A DNA stretch of 64,000 nt from Gulosibacter sediminis (GTDB taxonomy: Bacteria > Actinomycetota > Actinomycetes > Actinomycetales > Microbacteriaceae): NCBI RefSeq assembly GCF_023370115.1, contig NZ_CP097160.1, positions 2,232,001 through 2,296,000 of the forward strand, given 5' to 3'. A program made the translations under genes and the position numbers. The notes below the pieces were generated by a model that worked only from the letters and a program-made list of their open reading frames with translations, was not told the origin of the DNA and made no database searches. Numbering within the stretch: position 1 is the stretch's first letter; every line of letters begins with the position of its first letter. Positions 56,374-64,000 of the stretch are shown piece by piece.

Positions 56374-56955
56374 CTACGCGACGCCGACGTACTCGATCTC
56401 GGCGCCGGCCTCTTCGAGTTCGTCGAGGGCGGCTGCCGAGGACTCGGGGGCGACGCCCGCGCAGAGGTCGCTCAGCACCCGCACCTTGAATCCGAGGCTC
56501 AGCGCGGCGAGCGCCGAGGCGCGCACGCAGTGGTCGGTCGCGATGCCGACGACGTCGAGCTCGTGCACCTCGGCGTCGCGGAGTACCTCGAGCAGCAGGC
56601 GATGCTGCTCGTCGACGCCCTGGAACGCCGAGTAGTCGGGCTTGCCCTGGCCCTTGCGCACCTCGGCGGTGAGCGCCGAGGTGTCGAGGTCGGGGTGGAA
56701 CTCGGCACCCTCGGTGCCGGCGACGCAGTGCACCGGCCACGAGTCGACGAAGTCGGGGGTCGCGGCGAAGTGCCCGCCGTTGTCGCCGTCGGCGTTGTGC
56801 CAGTCGCGCGAGGCGACGACGCACGCGTAGTCGTCACCGAAGCGCCGCAGGTGCTCCGAGATGTCTCGGGCCACCTGGCCGCCGCCGCTGCAGGCGAGCG
56901 CACCACCCTCGGTGAAATCGTTCTGCACATCGACGATGAGAAGTCCGCGCGTCAT
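56374..56955 (-). CDS. pncA: nicotinamidase (isochorismatase family)
   Basis: This enzyme hydrolyses nicotinamide to nicotinate in NAD salvage. The 193-residue protein shows the catalytic triad Asp9 (VDVQNDF), Lys101 and Cys143 (ATDHCVRASA). The metal site has Asp51, His53 and His62 (SRDWHNADGDNGGHF). ATG 56955 gives the normal PncA start MTRGLLIVDVQNDF. It stands between the ABC exporter (convergent) and the carboxypeptidase gene. Confidence 0.94.
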   Translation of the reverse strand: MTRGLLIVDVQNDFTEGGALACSGGGQVARDISEHLRRFGDDYACVVASRDWHNADGDNGGHFAATPDFVDSWPVHCVAGTEGAEFHPDLDTSALTAEVRKGQGKPDYSAFQGVDEQHRLLLEVLRDAEVHELDVVGIATDHCVRASALAALSLGFKVRVLSDLCAGVAPESSAAALDELEEAGAEIEYVGVA

Positions 56956-57007
56956 ATGCCCAGGGTATCGAGCCGCGGCTGGCGAGTCACCGCTTTTCGG
57001 GCGCGCG

Positions 57008-58381
57008 TTACCGGTTCGTGAGCTCGACGCCGCAGTCGTAGATCGCCGTCGCGGCGGCATCGAGGGCATTGCGGTTCGCGAGGCTCGTCGTCGTCGCGTC
57101 GCTGTCGGGATCGGGCACCGCGGCGAGAATCGCGAAGGTGAGCTGCGTGCCGTCGGGCAGCACCATGAAGCCCGCGAGCGCGTACACCTGATCGGTGTAC
57201 CCCGTCTTCGCCTGCACCGCGCCGTCGGGCACCCCGTCGAGCCGCGTCTCGAGCGTGCCCGACTGCATGTTCTGCGGCAGGTAATCGCGGAGCACGCCGA
57301 GGTCGTGCTCGCCCGCGTCGATGAGCTCGAGCAGGCCGACGATTGTCGCGGCGCTGCCGCGGTTGTCGCGCGAGAGGCCCGAGCCGTCCGCGCCGACGAA
57401 GCCGGCCGTCGACACGTCGAGCGCGTCGAGCGCGAGCTGCTGCCCCGCATCCACCGCGTCGAAGTCACTACCCGCGCCGAGCTCGATCGCCACAAGGCGC
57501 GCGAGCACCTCGGCAATCACGTTGTCGCTGTCGAGCAGCATCGTCTCGACGAGCTGCTCGATCGTCGGCGACCAGACCTCGGCGATCGGCTCGCTGTCAG
57601 GCTCGATGGTGATCGAGTCGTCGACGTCGGCGCCGAGCGCGTTGGCGAAGGCGTCGGCCGCGTCCTCCGACGGCGTCAGCGTGCGAGGCGAGTACTCGGT
57701 CGTCGGGTCGGCGCGGCCCGCGTCGATCATGAGCGCCGAGATCGCCGAGGTCGAGCCGTCAATGCGGTCGGCGTCGTTCCAACTCGACTGCCAGGTGTCG
57801 CCCGTGAACAGCGAGTCGTCGTAACCGACGGTGGTGGCGCCGCCAGCCTCGGTCACCGCGTCAGCGAGTTCGGAGATCGACGCCGTGGCCGAGGCGTAGT
57901 AGCTCGTGGTCTGCGACCTCAGCGTCGGGTCGCCGCCACCGACGATGACGACGCTGCCCGCCTCGGTGCCGGGGTAGACGGTGGTGGGCAGGCGGGTGTC
58001 GGCGCCGAGCGTCGTCAGCGCAGTGACGGCGGTGACGAGCTTCATGACGGATGCGGTCGGGGTCGCCTCGTTCTCCTGCCGCGCGAAGAGCACCTCGCCG
58101 GTGTCGGCGCGCTCGACGATGCCGTGGAAGTCGAGGGCGTCGGCCGAGGTGACGTCGTCGGCGATCGAGCAGGTGCGCGGCGTCGACGAGTCGGTCGTCA
58201 CGGTCGGATGCGGCACGACCACCTCGGTCGGCGTCGGCGTGGGGGCGGCCGCCTCGGGCAGCAGGCCCGCGCGCGCGACGCCGGCGCCGAGCGCAAGCCC
58301 GGCGACGAGGGCAATTGCGAGCAGCGCCACCAGCCACGGCGCCCGCCGTCGCCCGGGCGCATCCGTCTGCTGCGTGCTCAC
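57008..58381 (-). CDS. dacB: D-alanyl-D-alanine carboxypeptidase/endopeptidase (PBP4 type, S13)
   Basis: This is a penicillin-binding protein that trims peptidoglycan stem peptides. The 457-residue protein has a single N-terminal signal anchor (about 15-38), a Pro/Thr linker and the S13 catalytic domain. Its motifs are SVMK (Ser111, Lys114), SDN at 285-287 and KTG at 392-394. It acts outside the membrane. It is followed, on the minus strand, by pncA after 52 bases and is preceded by a strong hairpin. Confidence 0.94.
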   Translation of the reverse strand: MSTQQTDAPGRRRAPWLVALLAIALVAGLALGAGVARAGLLPEAAAPTPTPTEVVVPHPTVTTDSSTPRTCSIADDVTSADALDFHGIVERADTGEVLFARQENEATPTASVMKLVTAVTALTTLGADTRLPTTVYPGTEAGSVVIVGGGDPTLRSQTTSYYASATASISELADAVTEAGGATTVGYDDSLFTGDTWQSSWNDADRIDGSTSAISALMIDAGRADPTTEYSPRTLTPSEDAADAFANALGADVDDSITIEPDSEPIAEVWSPTIEQLVETMLLDSDNVIAEVLARLVAIELGAGSDFDAVDAGQQLALDALDVSTAGFVGADGSGLSRDNRGSAATIVGLLELIDAGEHDLGVLRDYLPQNMQSGTLETRLDGVPDGAVQAKTGYTDQVYALAGFMVLPDGTQLTFAILAAVPDPDSDATTTSLANRNALDAAATAIYDCGVELTNR

Positions 58382-58418
58382 GCCGCTCCTTTCGACCGCC
58401 CTAGCCTACTTGGGCATG

Positions 58419-58454
58419 GCAACGGCCGGGCAGCGTCTGCTGCCCGGCCGTTGC
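58419..58454 (-). terminator. terminator after the MHS transporter gene
   Basis: This is a perfect 16-bp inverted repeat (58419-58434 and 58439-58454) with loop GTCT. It lies 9 bases beyond the transporter stop and before dacB. A second small hairpin (CCCGCC/GGCGGG) overlaps the stop codon itself. Confidence 0.82.
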
Positions 58455-58463
58455 TGCCCGCCC

Positions 58464-59894
58464 TTAGGCGGGGGTGTTGATCTTGCCGACGAGCTTTTCG
58501 CCGCGCGCGACGCGCTTCTCGTCGTCGCTGCCGGGGATCACGTTGCCGCGGAGCGATCGACCCGCGGTCTCGTTGAACGTGAGCACCGAGATGAGGCCGA
58601 TGAGGCCCGCGACGGCGAGGTAGAAGCCGGGCACGAGCGGGCTGCCCGTGACCTCGACGAGCCAGGTGTTCGCGGCACCGGCAGTGCCACCGAACAGGGC
58701 GGTCGAGATGTTGTAGCCAATCGCGAAGCCCGAGTAGCGCACCGCGGTCGGGAACAGCGCCGGCAGGGTCGAGGAGATCGTCGAGATCACCATGACGAGG
58801 CAGATGCCGAGGATGCCGAGGCCGAGCAGGTGCGACCACACGGCCTCGATCTGCAGCAGCATGACCGCGGGCACCGAAAGCACGATGAACCCGAGGCTCG
58901 CCGTAATCAGCAGCGGCTTACGCCCTATTCGGTCGCTCAGCGCGCCGAATGGCACGATCACCGCCATCATGACCACCTGAATCGCAACGAGCGTCCAGTT
59001 CGACGCGACCGGGTCTTGCCCCAGCGTCGTCGCCATGTAACTCGGCATGTAGGTGAGCACGATGTAGAACGCGACGTTGATGAGGATCACGAAGCCGAAG
59101 AGCTTGAACACCTGCTTCGGGTAGTGCTTGAACAGGTTGCCGAGGGCCTTCAGCGCCGACTCGTTCTCATCGGTGTGCTTCGAATCCTGCTTGAACGTCT
59201 CCGACTCCTGCAGGCTCGACCGCAGCCAGAGCGCGACGACGCCGAGCGCGAGCGTGATGAAGAACGGCACGCGCCACCAGAAGTCGAGCATGCCTTCTTC
59301 GCCGACGACGGCGGTGAGGGTGGTGCAGAGGATCGCCGCGCAGCTCGCACCGAGCAGCGTGCCGAATTCGAGGAACGAGCCGTAAGCACCGCGGCGGTTG
59401 TCGGGCGCATGCTCCGACATGAACACGGCGGCGCCGGCGTATTCACCACCGGCCGAGAAGCCCTGCAGCATACGCAGCAGCACCAGGAGCACGGGGGCGA
59501 GGAAGCCGACCTGCTCGTAGGTGGGCAGGATGCCGATGGCCGCGGTCGCAAGCGAGATGAGGATGATCGTCAGCACGAGCACCTTCTGGCGGCCGACGCG
59601 GTCACCGAGCGGGCCAAGAATGATGCCGCCGAGCGGCCGCACCAGGAACGACACCGCGAAGGTGAGGAAGGCGAAAATCGTGGGCCACGCGCCCGAGTCG
59701 TCACCGAAGGTGAAGAAGTGGGCCGCAATGTACGTGACGAGGTAGCCGTAGATGCCGTAGTCAAACCACTCGATCGCGTTACCGAGGGCGGAACCGGCCA
59801 CCGACTTGCGCGCCAGCTTCTTTTGGATTGGCGTGAGGTCGATCTCTTTGGTGATGGGTGGGAGTTCGTCGTACGGGGGTGGGGTCGCAGTCAT
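58464..59894 (-). CDS. MFS transporter, metabolite:H+ symporter (MHS) family
   Basis: This is a 476-residue secondary transporter with 12 predicted helices. NAIEWFDYGIYGYL near the start and the loop GPLGDRVGRQKVLV, plus GFSAGGEYAGAAVFMSEHAPDNRRG, are MHS signatures shared with ProP, KgtP and ShiA. It lacks the long C-terminal coiled coil of osmosensing ProP. Start ATG 59894 has AGAGGA 8 bases upstream. It lies 106 bases after an M20/M24 hydrolase pair on the same strand, suggesting it imports their substrate; ectoine, betaine or an organic acid are options. Confidence 0.9.
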   Translation of the reverse strand: MTATPPPYDELPPITKEIDLTPIQKKLARKSVAGSALGNAIEWFDYGIYGYLVTYIAAHFFTFGDDSGAWPTIFAFLTFAVSFLVRPLGGIILGPLGDRVGRQKVLVLTIILISLATAAIGILPTYEQVGFLAPVLLVLLRMLQGFSAGGEYAGAAVFMSEHAPDNRRGAYGSFLEFGTLLGASCAAILCTTLTAVVGEEGMLDFWWRVPFFITLALGVVALWLRSSLQESETFKQDSKHTDENESALKALGNLFKHYPKQVFKLFGFVILINVAFYIVLTYMPSYMATTLGQDPVASNWTLVAIQVVMMAVIVPFGALSDRIGRKPLLITASLGFIVLSVPAVMLLQIEAVWSHLLGLGILGICLVMVISTISSTLPALFPTAVRYSGFAIGYNISTALFGGTAGAANTWLVEVTGSPLVPGFYLAVAGLIGLISVLTFNETAGRSLRGNVIPGSDDEKRVARGEKLVGKINTPA

Positions 59895-60000
59895 CGGATT
59901 TCCTCTCTGCGCATGGCCGCGAATACTGCGGCCAAGGTGCGCGCCTCGTGCGCGCTCGGGTGTCGGTGGGGCGATCCTTTCTTGCTCGAAGGCGGGTCGA

Positions 60001-61227
60001 TCAGTTGGGGGTCTGCGCCGGGTTCCGGCCCGCGAGGGCGGCACGCACGGCCATCAGTGCGTAGGCACGGGCTGCGAGATGCAGATCGGAGACGAACACG
60101 TGTTCGTCGGGTTGGTGCGCCTGCGTCGTGAGGTCTCCAGGGCCAAACACGAGGCAGTCCACGCCGTGATGACGGTGCAGGAATCCGCCCTCGCACGCTG
60201 CGGTCCACACGCCCACCGAGCCGTCGCCTCCGGCGTCGCGCACCGCGTGCACCGCGGCGTTCACGAGTTCAGATTCCGGCTCCGTTTCGAACCCAGGCAT
60301 CACCATCTCGACCTCGCCGCTCACGCGGATGCGGTCGGTGCCGACACGAGCTCGGTCACGGATCCTGCAGCGGGCGTCCGCAAGCAGGTTGTTGAGGATA
60401 GCATCCGGCTGCTCGTCGGGCAGAATGCGGCGGTCGATCGTGAGCGTGCAGCGGTCGGCGACGATCGACGTGCCGTGGCCACCCTCGATGGTGCCGACCG
60501 ACCAGGTGCCGCTGCCGAGCACGGGGTGCGGTTGGCGGCGCAGCGCCGCGTCGTCGGCCTCGACCGCGGCGATCACCTCGGTGACTGCGATGATCGCGTT
60601 CGCGCCCTCGTCGGGCTTGCCGGCGTGCGCGCTCGCGCCCTCGAGGCTGACGCGGACGTTCATCGCGCCGCGGCAGGCGGTGATCGTCACGAGGTTCGTT
60701 GGCTCGGCGACGATGCAGGCGCGGTAGCTGCCGACGGGTTCGTGCTCGATGTAGTGGAGCACGCCCTTCGCCCCGAGCTCCTCATCGACGGTCACGACGA
60801 GCGTCATCGGCAGGTGCGGCAGCTCGGCGTTGACCGCCGCCATGGCCGAGACGACGGCCGCGAGACCGCCCTTCATGTCGGTCGTGCCGCGGCCGTAGAG
60901 CGCGTCGCCCTCGCGGAGGCACGCGTACGAGTCGCGGGTCCAGCCCTCCCCCGCCGGCACGACGTCGCTGTGGCCGAGAAAGAGAATGCCGTCGCCGAGG
61001 CGGTGGTCGCCCATCCGCGCGATGAGGTTCGGGCGGCCGGGCTCGACCGTCTGCAGCGTCACCTCGGCGCCGAGCGCACGCAGCGCGAAGGCGAGGCGGG
61101 TCGCCGTCGCTTCCTCGGTGCCGCCGGGGTTCTCGCCGCCGACGCGGACGAGCTCGGCCGTGAGCTCGGCGATCGCGTCGGGGTCGAGCCGGTCGATGAC
61201 CGCCTGCTCCGCGTCGGAAATACTCAT
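60001..61227 (-). CDS. M20 family metallohydrolase (ArgE/DapE/aminoacylase type)
   Basis: This is a 408-residue amidohydrolase with two-metal M20 chemistry: GHSDVV with His86 and Asp88, GRGTTDMKGG with bridging Asp117, catalytic Glu149 and Glu150, then AEPT and the C-terminal HQPDEHV histidine region. A lid/dimerisation domain spans about 185-300. It overlaps the M24 gene by 4 bases. M20 enzymes remove N-acyl groups from amino acids, so a deacetylase acting on the M24 enzyme's product is plausible. The substrate is not proven. Confidence 0.9.
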   Translation of the reverse strand: MSISDAEQAVIDRLDPDAIAELTAELVRVGGENPGGTEEATATRLAFALRALGAEVTLQTVEPGRPNLIARMGDHRLGDGILFLGHSDVVPAGEGWTRDSYACLREGDALYGRGTTDMKGGLAAVVSAMAAVNAELPHLPMTLVVTVDEELGAKGVLHYIEHEPVGSYRACIVAEPTNLVTITACRGAMNVRVSLEGASAHAGKPDEGANAIIAVTEVIAAVEADDAALRRQPHPVLGSGTWSVGTIEGGHGTSIVADRCTLTIDRRILPDEQPDAILNNLLADARCRIRDRARVGTDRIRVSGEVEMVMPGFETEPESELVNAAVHAVRDAGGDGSVGVWTAACEGGFLHRHHGVDCLVFGPGDLTTQAHQPDEHVFVSDLHLAARAYALMAVRAALAGRNPAQTPN

Positions 61228-62447
61228 GCCGCACCGCCCGCGCTCGGCCGCAGCACGAGGTTGCGGGGCACGTCGGCGAAAATCTCGACGCCGTCGGCCG
61301 TGACGCGAATCGCCTCGGAGGTTTCAAAGCCGTAGCCCTGCATCCACATGCCAGCGATGACGTGGAAGGTCATGTTCTCGACGAGCACAGTCGGGTCGTT
61401 GCGGCGCAGGCTCACGGTGCGCTCGCCCCAGTCGGGCGGGTAGCCGATGCCGATCGAGTAGCCGAGGCGCGAGGCCTTCTCGTAGCCCGCGGCCGAGATC
61501 ACCTTCGTGAATGCCTCGCTCACGTCGTGGGCCGTGACGCCCGGGCGCACCGCCGCGAGCGCGGCCTCAAGCCCGTCGGTCGTCGCGTCGGCGAGTCGAC
61601 GCAGCTCGGCGCTCGGGGTGCCGAGGTAGGCGGTACGCGCGATCGGCGCGTGGTAGCGGCGGTGGGCGCCCGTCATTTCGAGGGCGACGCCGGTTTCGGC
61701 CGGGAGCGGGTCGTGGCTCCAGGTGAGGTGGGGTGTGTCGGCCGCCGCGCCCACCATCATGAGCGGCACGATCGCCGGGTAGTCGCCCGCCGCATCCTCG
61801 ATGCCCTGCGCCTGCGCGGCCTGGATCGCCGCGGCGACCTCGTTCTGCGGCCGGCCCGGCACCAGCGCCTCGAGGCCCGCCGTCATCGCCGAGGTGGCGA
61901 CCCGACCGGCGATGCGCATGAGCTCGATCTCGGCGGGCGACTTCACGAGCCGCACCCAGCCGACGAGGTCCTGACTGTCGTCGAGTTGCCAGCCGGGCAG
62001 GTGCGCCTGCAGCGAGAGGAAGGTGCGCACCGTGAAAAAGTGCGCCTCGCCCTCATACCCGACCCGGCGTGGCTCGGCACCGACGCGGTCGAGCAAGGCC
62101 TGCGCGATCCAGTCGCCAGGGTGGCGGTCGGGCTGGTGGATGAGCGACTCGGGGTAACCCAGAATCTGCTCGGGCGGGAAGGTGGTCGCGGTGCGGTGGG
62201 CGCCGTTCGCATCCATTTCGCGCATGATGAGCAGCGGCTCGCCGTCGAGCGGCAGGAACAGCACCTGGGGCATGTAGAACGACCACGCGTTGTAGCCCGT
62301 GAGGTAGTAGAGGTTCGCGGGGTCGGCGACGAGCAGGGCGTCAAAGCCGCCGGCACGCATCCGCTGCCGCACGCTGTCGCGTCGCGCGATGAACTCCGTT
62401 TCGCTGAACGGGGCGCCGATGCTCGGCCCAACGTGCTGCTGCGACAT
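61224..62447 (-). CDS. M24 family hydrolase resembling ectoine hydrolase (DoeA/EutD)
   Basis: This is a 407-residue pita-bread-fold enzyme with a creatinase N-domain. DPANLYYLTGYNAWSFYMPQ (near 42-61) closely resembles ectoine hydrolases. The canonical two-metal ligands of aminopeptidase P are not kept: the region reads ALEMTGAHRRYHAPIART, as in metal-free creatinase and DoeA. DoeA opens the ectoine ring to N-acetyl-diaminobutyrate. Adjacent genes (M20 hydrolase, MHS transporter, LysR) fit such a catabolic locus, but other cyclic amides are possible. Confidence 0.8.
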   Translation of the reverse strand: MSQQHVGPSIGAPFSETEFIARRDSVRQRMRAGGFDALLVADPANLYYLTGYNAWSFYMPQVLFLPLDGEPLLIMREMDANGAHRTATTFPPEQILGYPESLIHQPDRHPGDWIAQALLDRVGAEPRRVGYEGEAHFFTVRTFLSLQAHLPGWQLDDSQDLVGWVRLVKSPAEIELMRIAGRVATSAMTAGLEALVPGRPQNEVAAAIQAAQAQGIEDAAGDYPAIVPLMMVGAAADTPHLTWSHDPLPAETGVALEMTGAHRRYHAPIARTAYLGTPSAELRRLADATTDGLEAALAAVRPGVTAHDVSEAFTKVISAAGYEKASRLGYSIGIGYPPDWGERTVSLRRNDPTVLVENMTFHVIAGMWMQGYGFETSEAIRVTADGVEIFADVPRNLVLRPSAGGAA

Positions 62448-62492
62448 TCGTTTCCCTTCGACGGCACGGCGCTGGCTTGCGGCTTCGCGTCG

Positions 62493-63470
62493 TTACGACG
62501 GTGATGTGTTGGCAATACTGCCACGCTCGTCGACGAACGTCGTCATTGACCCCATGGATGCTGCGGGATTCACCTCAGCCGCCTCGATCAGCAGTTCCTC
62601 GAGGCGCGCGAGGGCGGCGGCGCGACCCGGCTCGGGGGTGGCCGTCGCGACGAAGCGCACACGACGCATCCCGAGGTCTTGCACCGTCGGCCGTGCGACG
62701 ACCCGGTAGCGGGTGTCAACGGCCGACTCGACGATGAGGCCGACGCCGACGCCCGCGGCGACGAAGGCGTGCACGAGCGAGTAGTCCTCGCTCTGCAGGA
62801 GGGTGTTCGGCACGAAGCCAGCCGCGCCCGCGGCGGTGAGCAGCGCGCGTTCGGAGGCCTCGAGCACGCTGCGCGAGCGGATCCAGTCGGCCTCGGCGAG
62901 GTCGGCGAGGTCGATCACCTCCCGCTCGGCAAGCGGGTGGTCGGCGCCGAGCATGATGCGGAAGGGTTCACGCTCAAGAGTGCGCTGGCGCAGGGCGGCG
63001 TCGGTCACCGAGGTGTCGCCGTCGAGGTCGTAGAGCAGGGCGCAGTGCAGCGAGCCGTCGAGCAGTTGTTCCTGCAGCCCGAGCGGTTCGCCCTCGACCA
63101 GTTCCACCTGCACCGTGCGGCCCGTGCCGAGCTTCGCGAGCACCTGCGGCAGCAGTCGTGCGCCGGCCGACTCGAAGGTGCCCATGCGCAGCACGGGGCC
63201 GCCCGATTGGCCGAGCTCGGCGACGTCGCGCGCGGCGACGCGCAGGCGGGTGAGCACGGCGCGGGCGTGCTCGAGCATGAGCTCGCCCGCCGCCGTGAGC
63301 GTCGTGCCCGTGGCGCTCGAGACGACGAGCTCGGAGTCGAGGTGTCGCTCGAGGGCGCGCAGGTGGTGACTGATCGTCGGCTGGCCGTAATGGAGGTCGC
63401 GGGCCGCGGCGGCGAGCGAGCCGGTGCGGGCAATCGCGTCGAGCACGGCGAGCTGGCGGAGGTCGAACAT
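62493..63470 (-). CDS. LysR family transcriptional regulator
   Basis: This is a 325-residue LysR regulator: an N-terminal winged helix-turn-helix (about 1-60, FDLRQLAVLDAIARTGSLAAAARDL) and a periplasmic-binding-like effector domain (about 90-295). It lies 45 bases before the M24 gene on the same strand and diverges from an Orn/Lys/Arg decarboxylase gene. It may control either or both sides. A short dyad sits in the divergent gap. The ligand is unknown. Confidence 0.93.
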   Translation of the reverse strand: MFDLRQLAVLDAIARTGSLAAAARDLHYGQPTISHHLRALERHLDSELVVSSATGTTLTAAGELMLEHARAVLTRLRVAARDVAELGQSGGPVLRMGTFESAGARLLPQVLAKLGTGRTVQVELVEGEPLGLQEQLLDGSLHCALLYDLDGDTSVTDAALRQRTLEREPFRIMLGADHPLAEREVIDLADLAEADWIRSRSVLEASERALLTAAGAAGFVPNTLLQSEDYSLVHAFVAAGVGVGLIVESAVDTRYRVVARPTVQDLGMRRVRFVATATPEPGRAAALARLEELLIEAAEVNPAASMGSMTTFVDERGSIANTSPS

Positions 63471-63514
63471 ACAAGCAGCCTAGGGCTGAGCAGCCGTAGC
63501 CACCATAGTCAGTA

Positions 63515-63528
63515 TCGAGGGATCTCGA
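63515..63528. promoter_or_regulatory. candidate LysR dyad
   Basis: TCGAG-GGAT-CTCGA (63515-63528) is a perfect 5-bp inverted repeat with T and A at its ends. It lies between the divergent LysR and decarboxylase genes. LysR sites are often interrupted dyads of about this size. The support is weak. Confidence 0.4.
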
Positions 63529-63575
63529 CACTTCTGCGCTTGTGCCAAACCGACAGGTGGGGCAAAAATCTGCTT

Positions 63576-64000
63576 ATGACTGCCTTGAACGACTCCCAGT
63601 ACGCGGCCCCCTATTCCGAACAGCTGCAGGTCTTGGCGTCATTGCAGCTCGAACGCTACTTCGTGCCCGGCCACGGCGCCGACGCGGAGGGTTCGACGCA
63701 TCTCACCCGCGTCTTCGGCGAGAAGGCCGTCGCCCTCGACTTCCCGATGATCCTCACCGAGTTTCCGCTCGCCGACCCGCAGATTCCCCTCGGCGACGCG
63801 CCCGACACGATGCAGCGCGCGCTTACGCTCGCGGCAGATGCGTGGGGCGCGAGCCGCGCATGGTTCCTCACCAACGGTGCCTCGGCCGGCAACCAGATCG
63901 CGATGCTCGCGCTCGGCACGCTCGGTGACAAGCTCATCGTGCAGCGCAGCTGCCACTCGTCGACGATCGACGGCATGATGCTCGCGAACGTCGAGCCGGT
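63576..64000 (+). CDS. Orn/Lys/Arg decarboxylase family protein (partial, 5' end)
   Basis: The frame opens at ATG 63576 and is still open at the window edge after 141 codons. It shows the start of the fold-I major domain: FVPGHG (near 28-33), LTEFPLADPQIPLGDAPDTMQ and the PLP-phosphate region WFLTNGASAGNQIAM (near 96-110), followed by SCHSSTIDGMML. The PLP lysine lies beyond the window. The family decarboxylates lysine, ornithine or arginine to polyamine precursors. It diverges from LysR and the M24/M20/MHS genes. The choice of substrate cannot be made from this part. Confidence 0.85.
   Translation, partial: MTALNDSQYAAPYSEQLQVLASLQLERYFVPGHGADAEGSTHLTRVFGEKAVALDFPMILTEFPLADPQIPLGDAPDTMQRALTLAADAWGASRAWFLTNGASAGNQIAMLALGTLGDKLIVQRSCHSSTIDGMMLANVEP

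Overview
This is a gene-dense, high-GC stretch of chromosome (I estimate about 67% G+C; not computed) from an actinobacterium, most likely family Microbacteriaceae. Support for that: separate acyl-CoA carboxylase beta, epsilon and biotinylated alpha genes with maf and birA nearby; a GtrA-purK pair; a WYL regulator, a GntR/YtrA-type ABC module, an LpdA-type reductase lacking redox cysteines, and polyprenyl-phosphate-mannose synthase. The genus cannot be read from the sequence. I see no rRNA, tRNA, CRISPR array, transposase, integrase or phage gene. No gene-free stretch exceeds about 220 bases.

Layout. 1-3.2 kb: purK, a GtrA membrane protein and an orphan EctB-type diaminobutyrate aminotransferase. 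3.2-9.1 kb: PH-domain protein and birA, diverging from accB-accE, then a TRAM-domain RNA methyltransferase, a small membrane protein and maf. 9.2-15.3 kb: a lipoprotein, a two-gene ABC exporter and a divergent WYL regulator with a clear palindrome between them. 15.4-19.8 kb: biotin carboxylase/BCCP, a small secreted protein, and a GntR-ATPase-permease operon with its operator. 19.8-22.8 kb: a class III aminotransferase behind an AT-rich promoter, and LpdA. 22.9-27.1 kb: purine salvage (purine nucleoside phosphorylase, phosphosugar mutase, adenosine deaminase) with an orphan PTS EIIA. 27.3-33.1 kb: a four-gene operon of polar amino acid importer plus a DapDC/LysA-like enzyme with an altered substrate pocket, divergent from a PucR regulator. 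33.1-40.1 kb: nucleoside uptake and pyrimidine catabolism (BMP lipoprotein, ATPase, two permeases, cdd, deoA). 40.3-42.7 kb: manC and a divergent mannosyltransferase. 42.8-46.4 kb: sdhCDAB with a structured leader and a strong terminator. 46.6-58.4 kb: TSUP exporter, ptsI, BrkB protein, exonuclease III, trpS, polyprenol-phosphate mannose synthase, ribA, a small membrane protein, an ABC exporter, pncA and a D,D-carboxypeptidase. 58.5-64 kb: an MHS transporter, M20 and M24 hydrolases (the latter resembling ectoine hydrolase) and LysR, divergent from an Orn/Lys/Arg decarboxylase cut by the window end.

How the genes work together. Three connected themes recur. The first is nucleoside scavenging: BMP-type importer, then cdd/deoA/add/purine nucleoside phosphorylase, then pentose-1-phosphate handled by the mutase. 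The second is acyl-CoA carboxylation: biotin ligase, alpha, beta and epsilon subunits. The third is amino-acid and diamino-acid handling: EctB, the DapDC-like import operon, and the M24/M20/decarboxylase region. Most of the window is ordinary housekeeping sequence. The best candidates for something new are the DapDC-like import operon, a large near-perfect palindrome at 6769-6839, a clear excess of the hexamer GCATCC/GGATGC that also forms the core of three terminators, and the DoeA-like catabolic locus.
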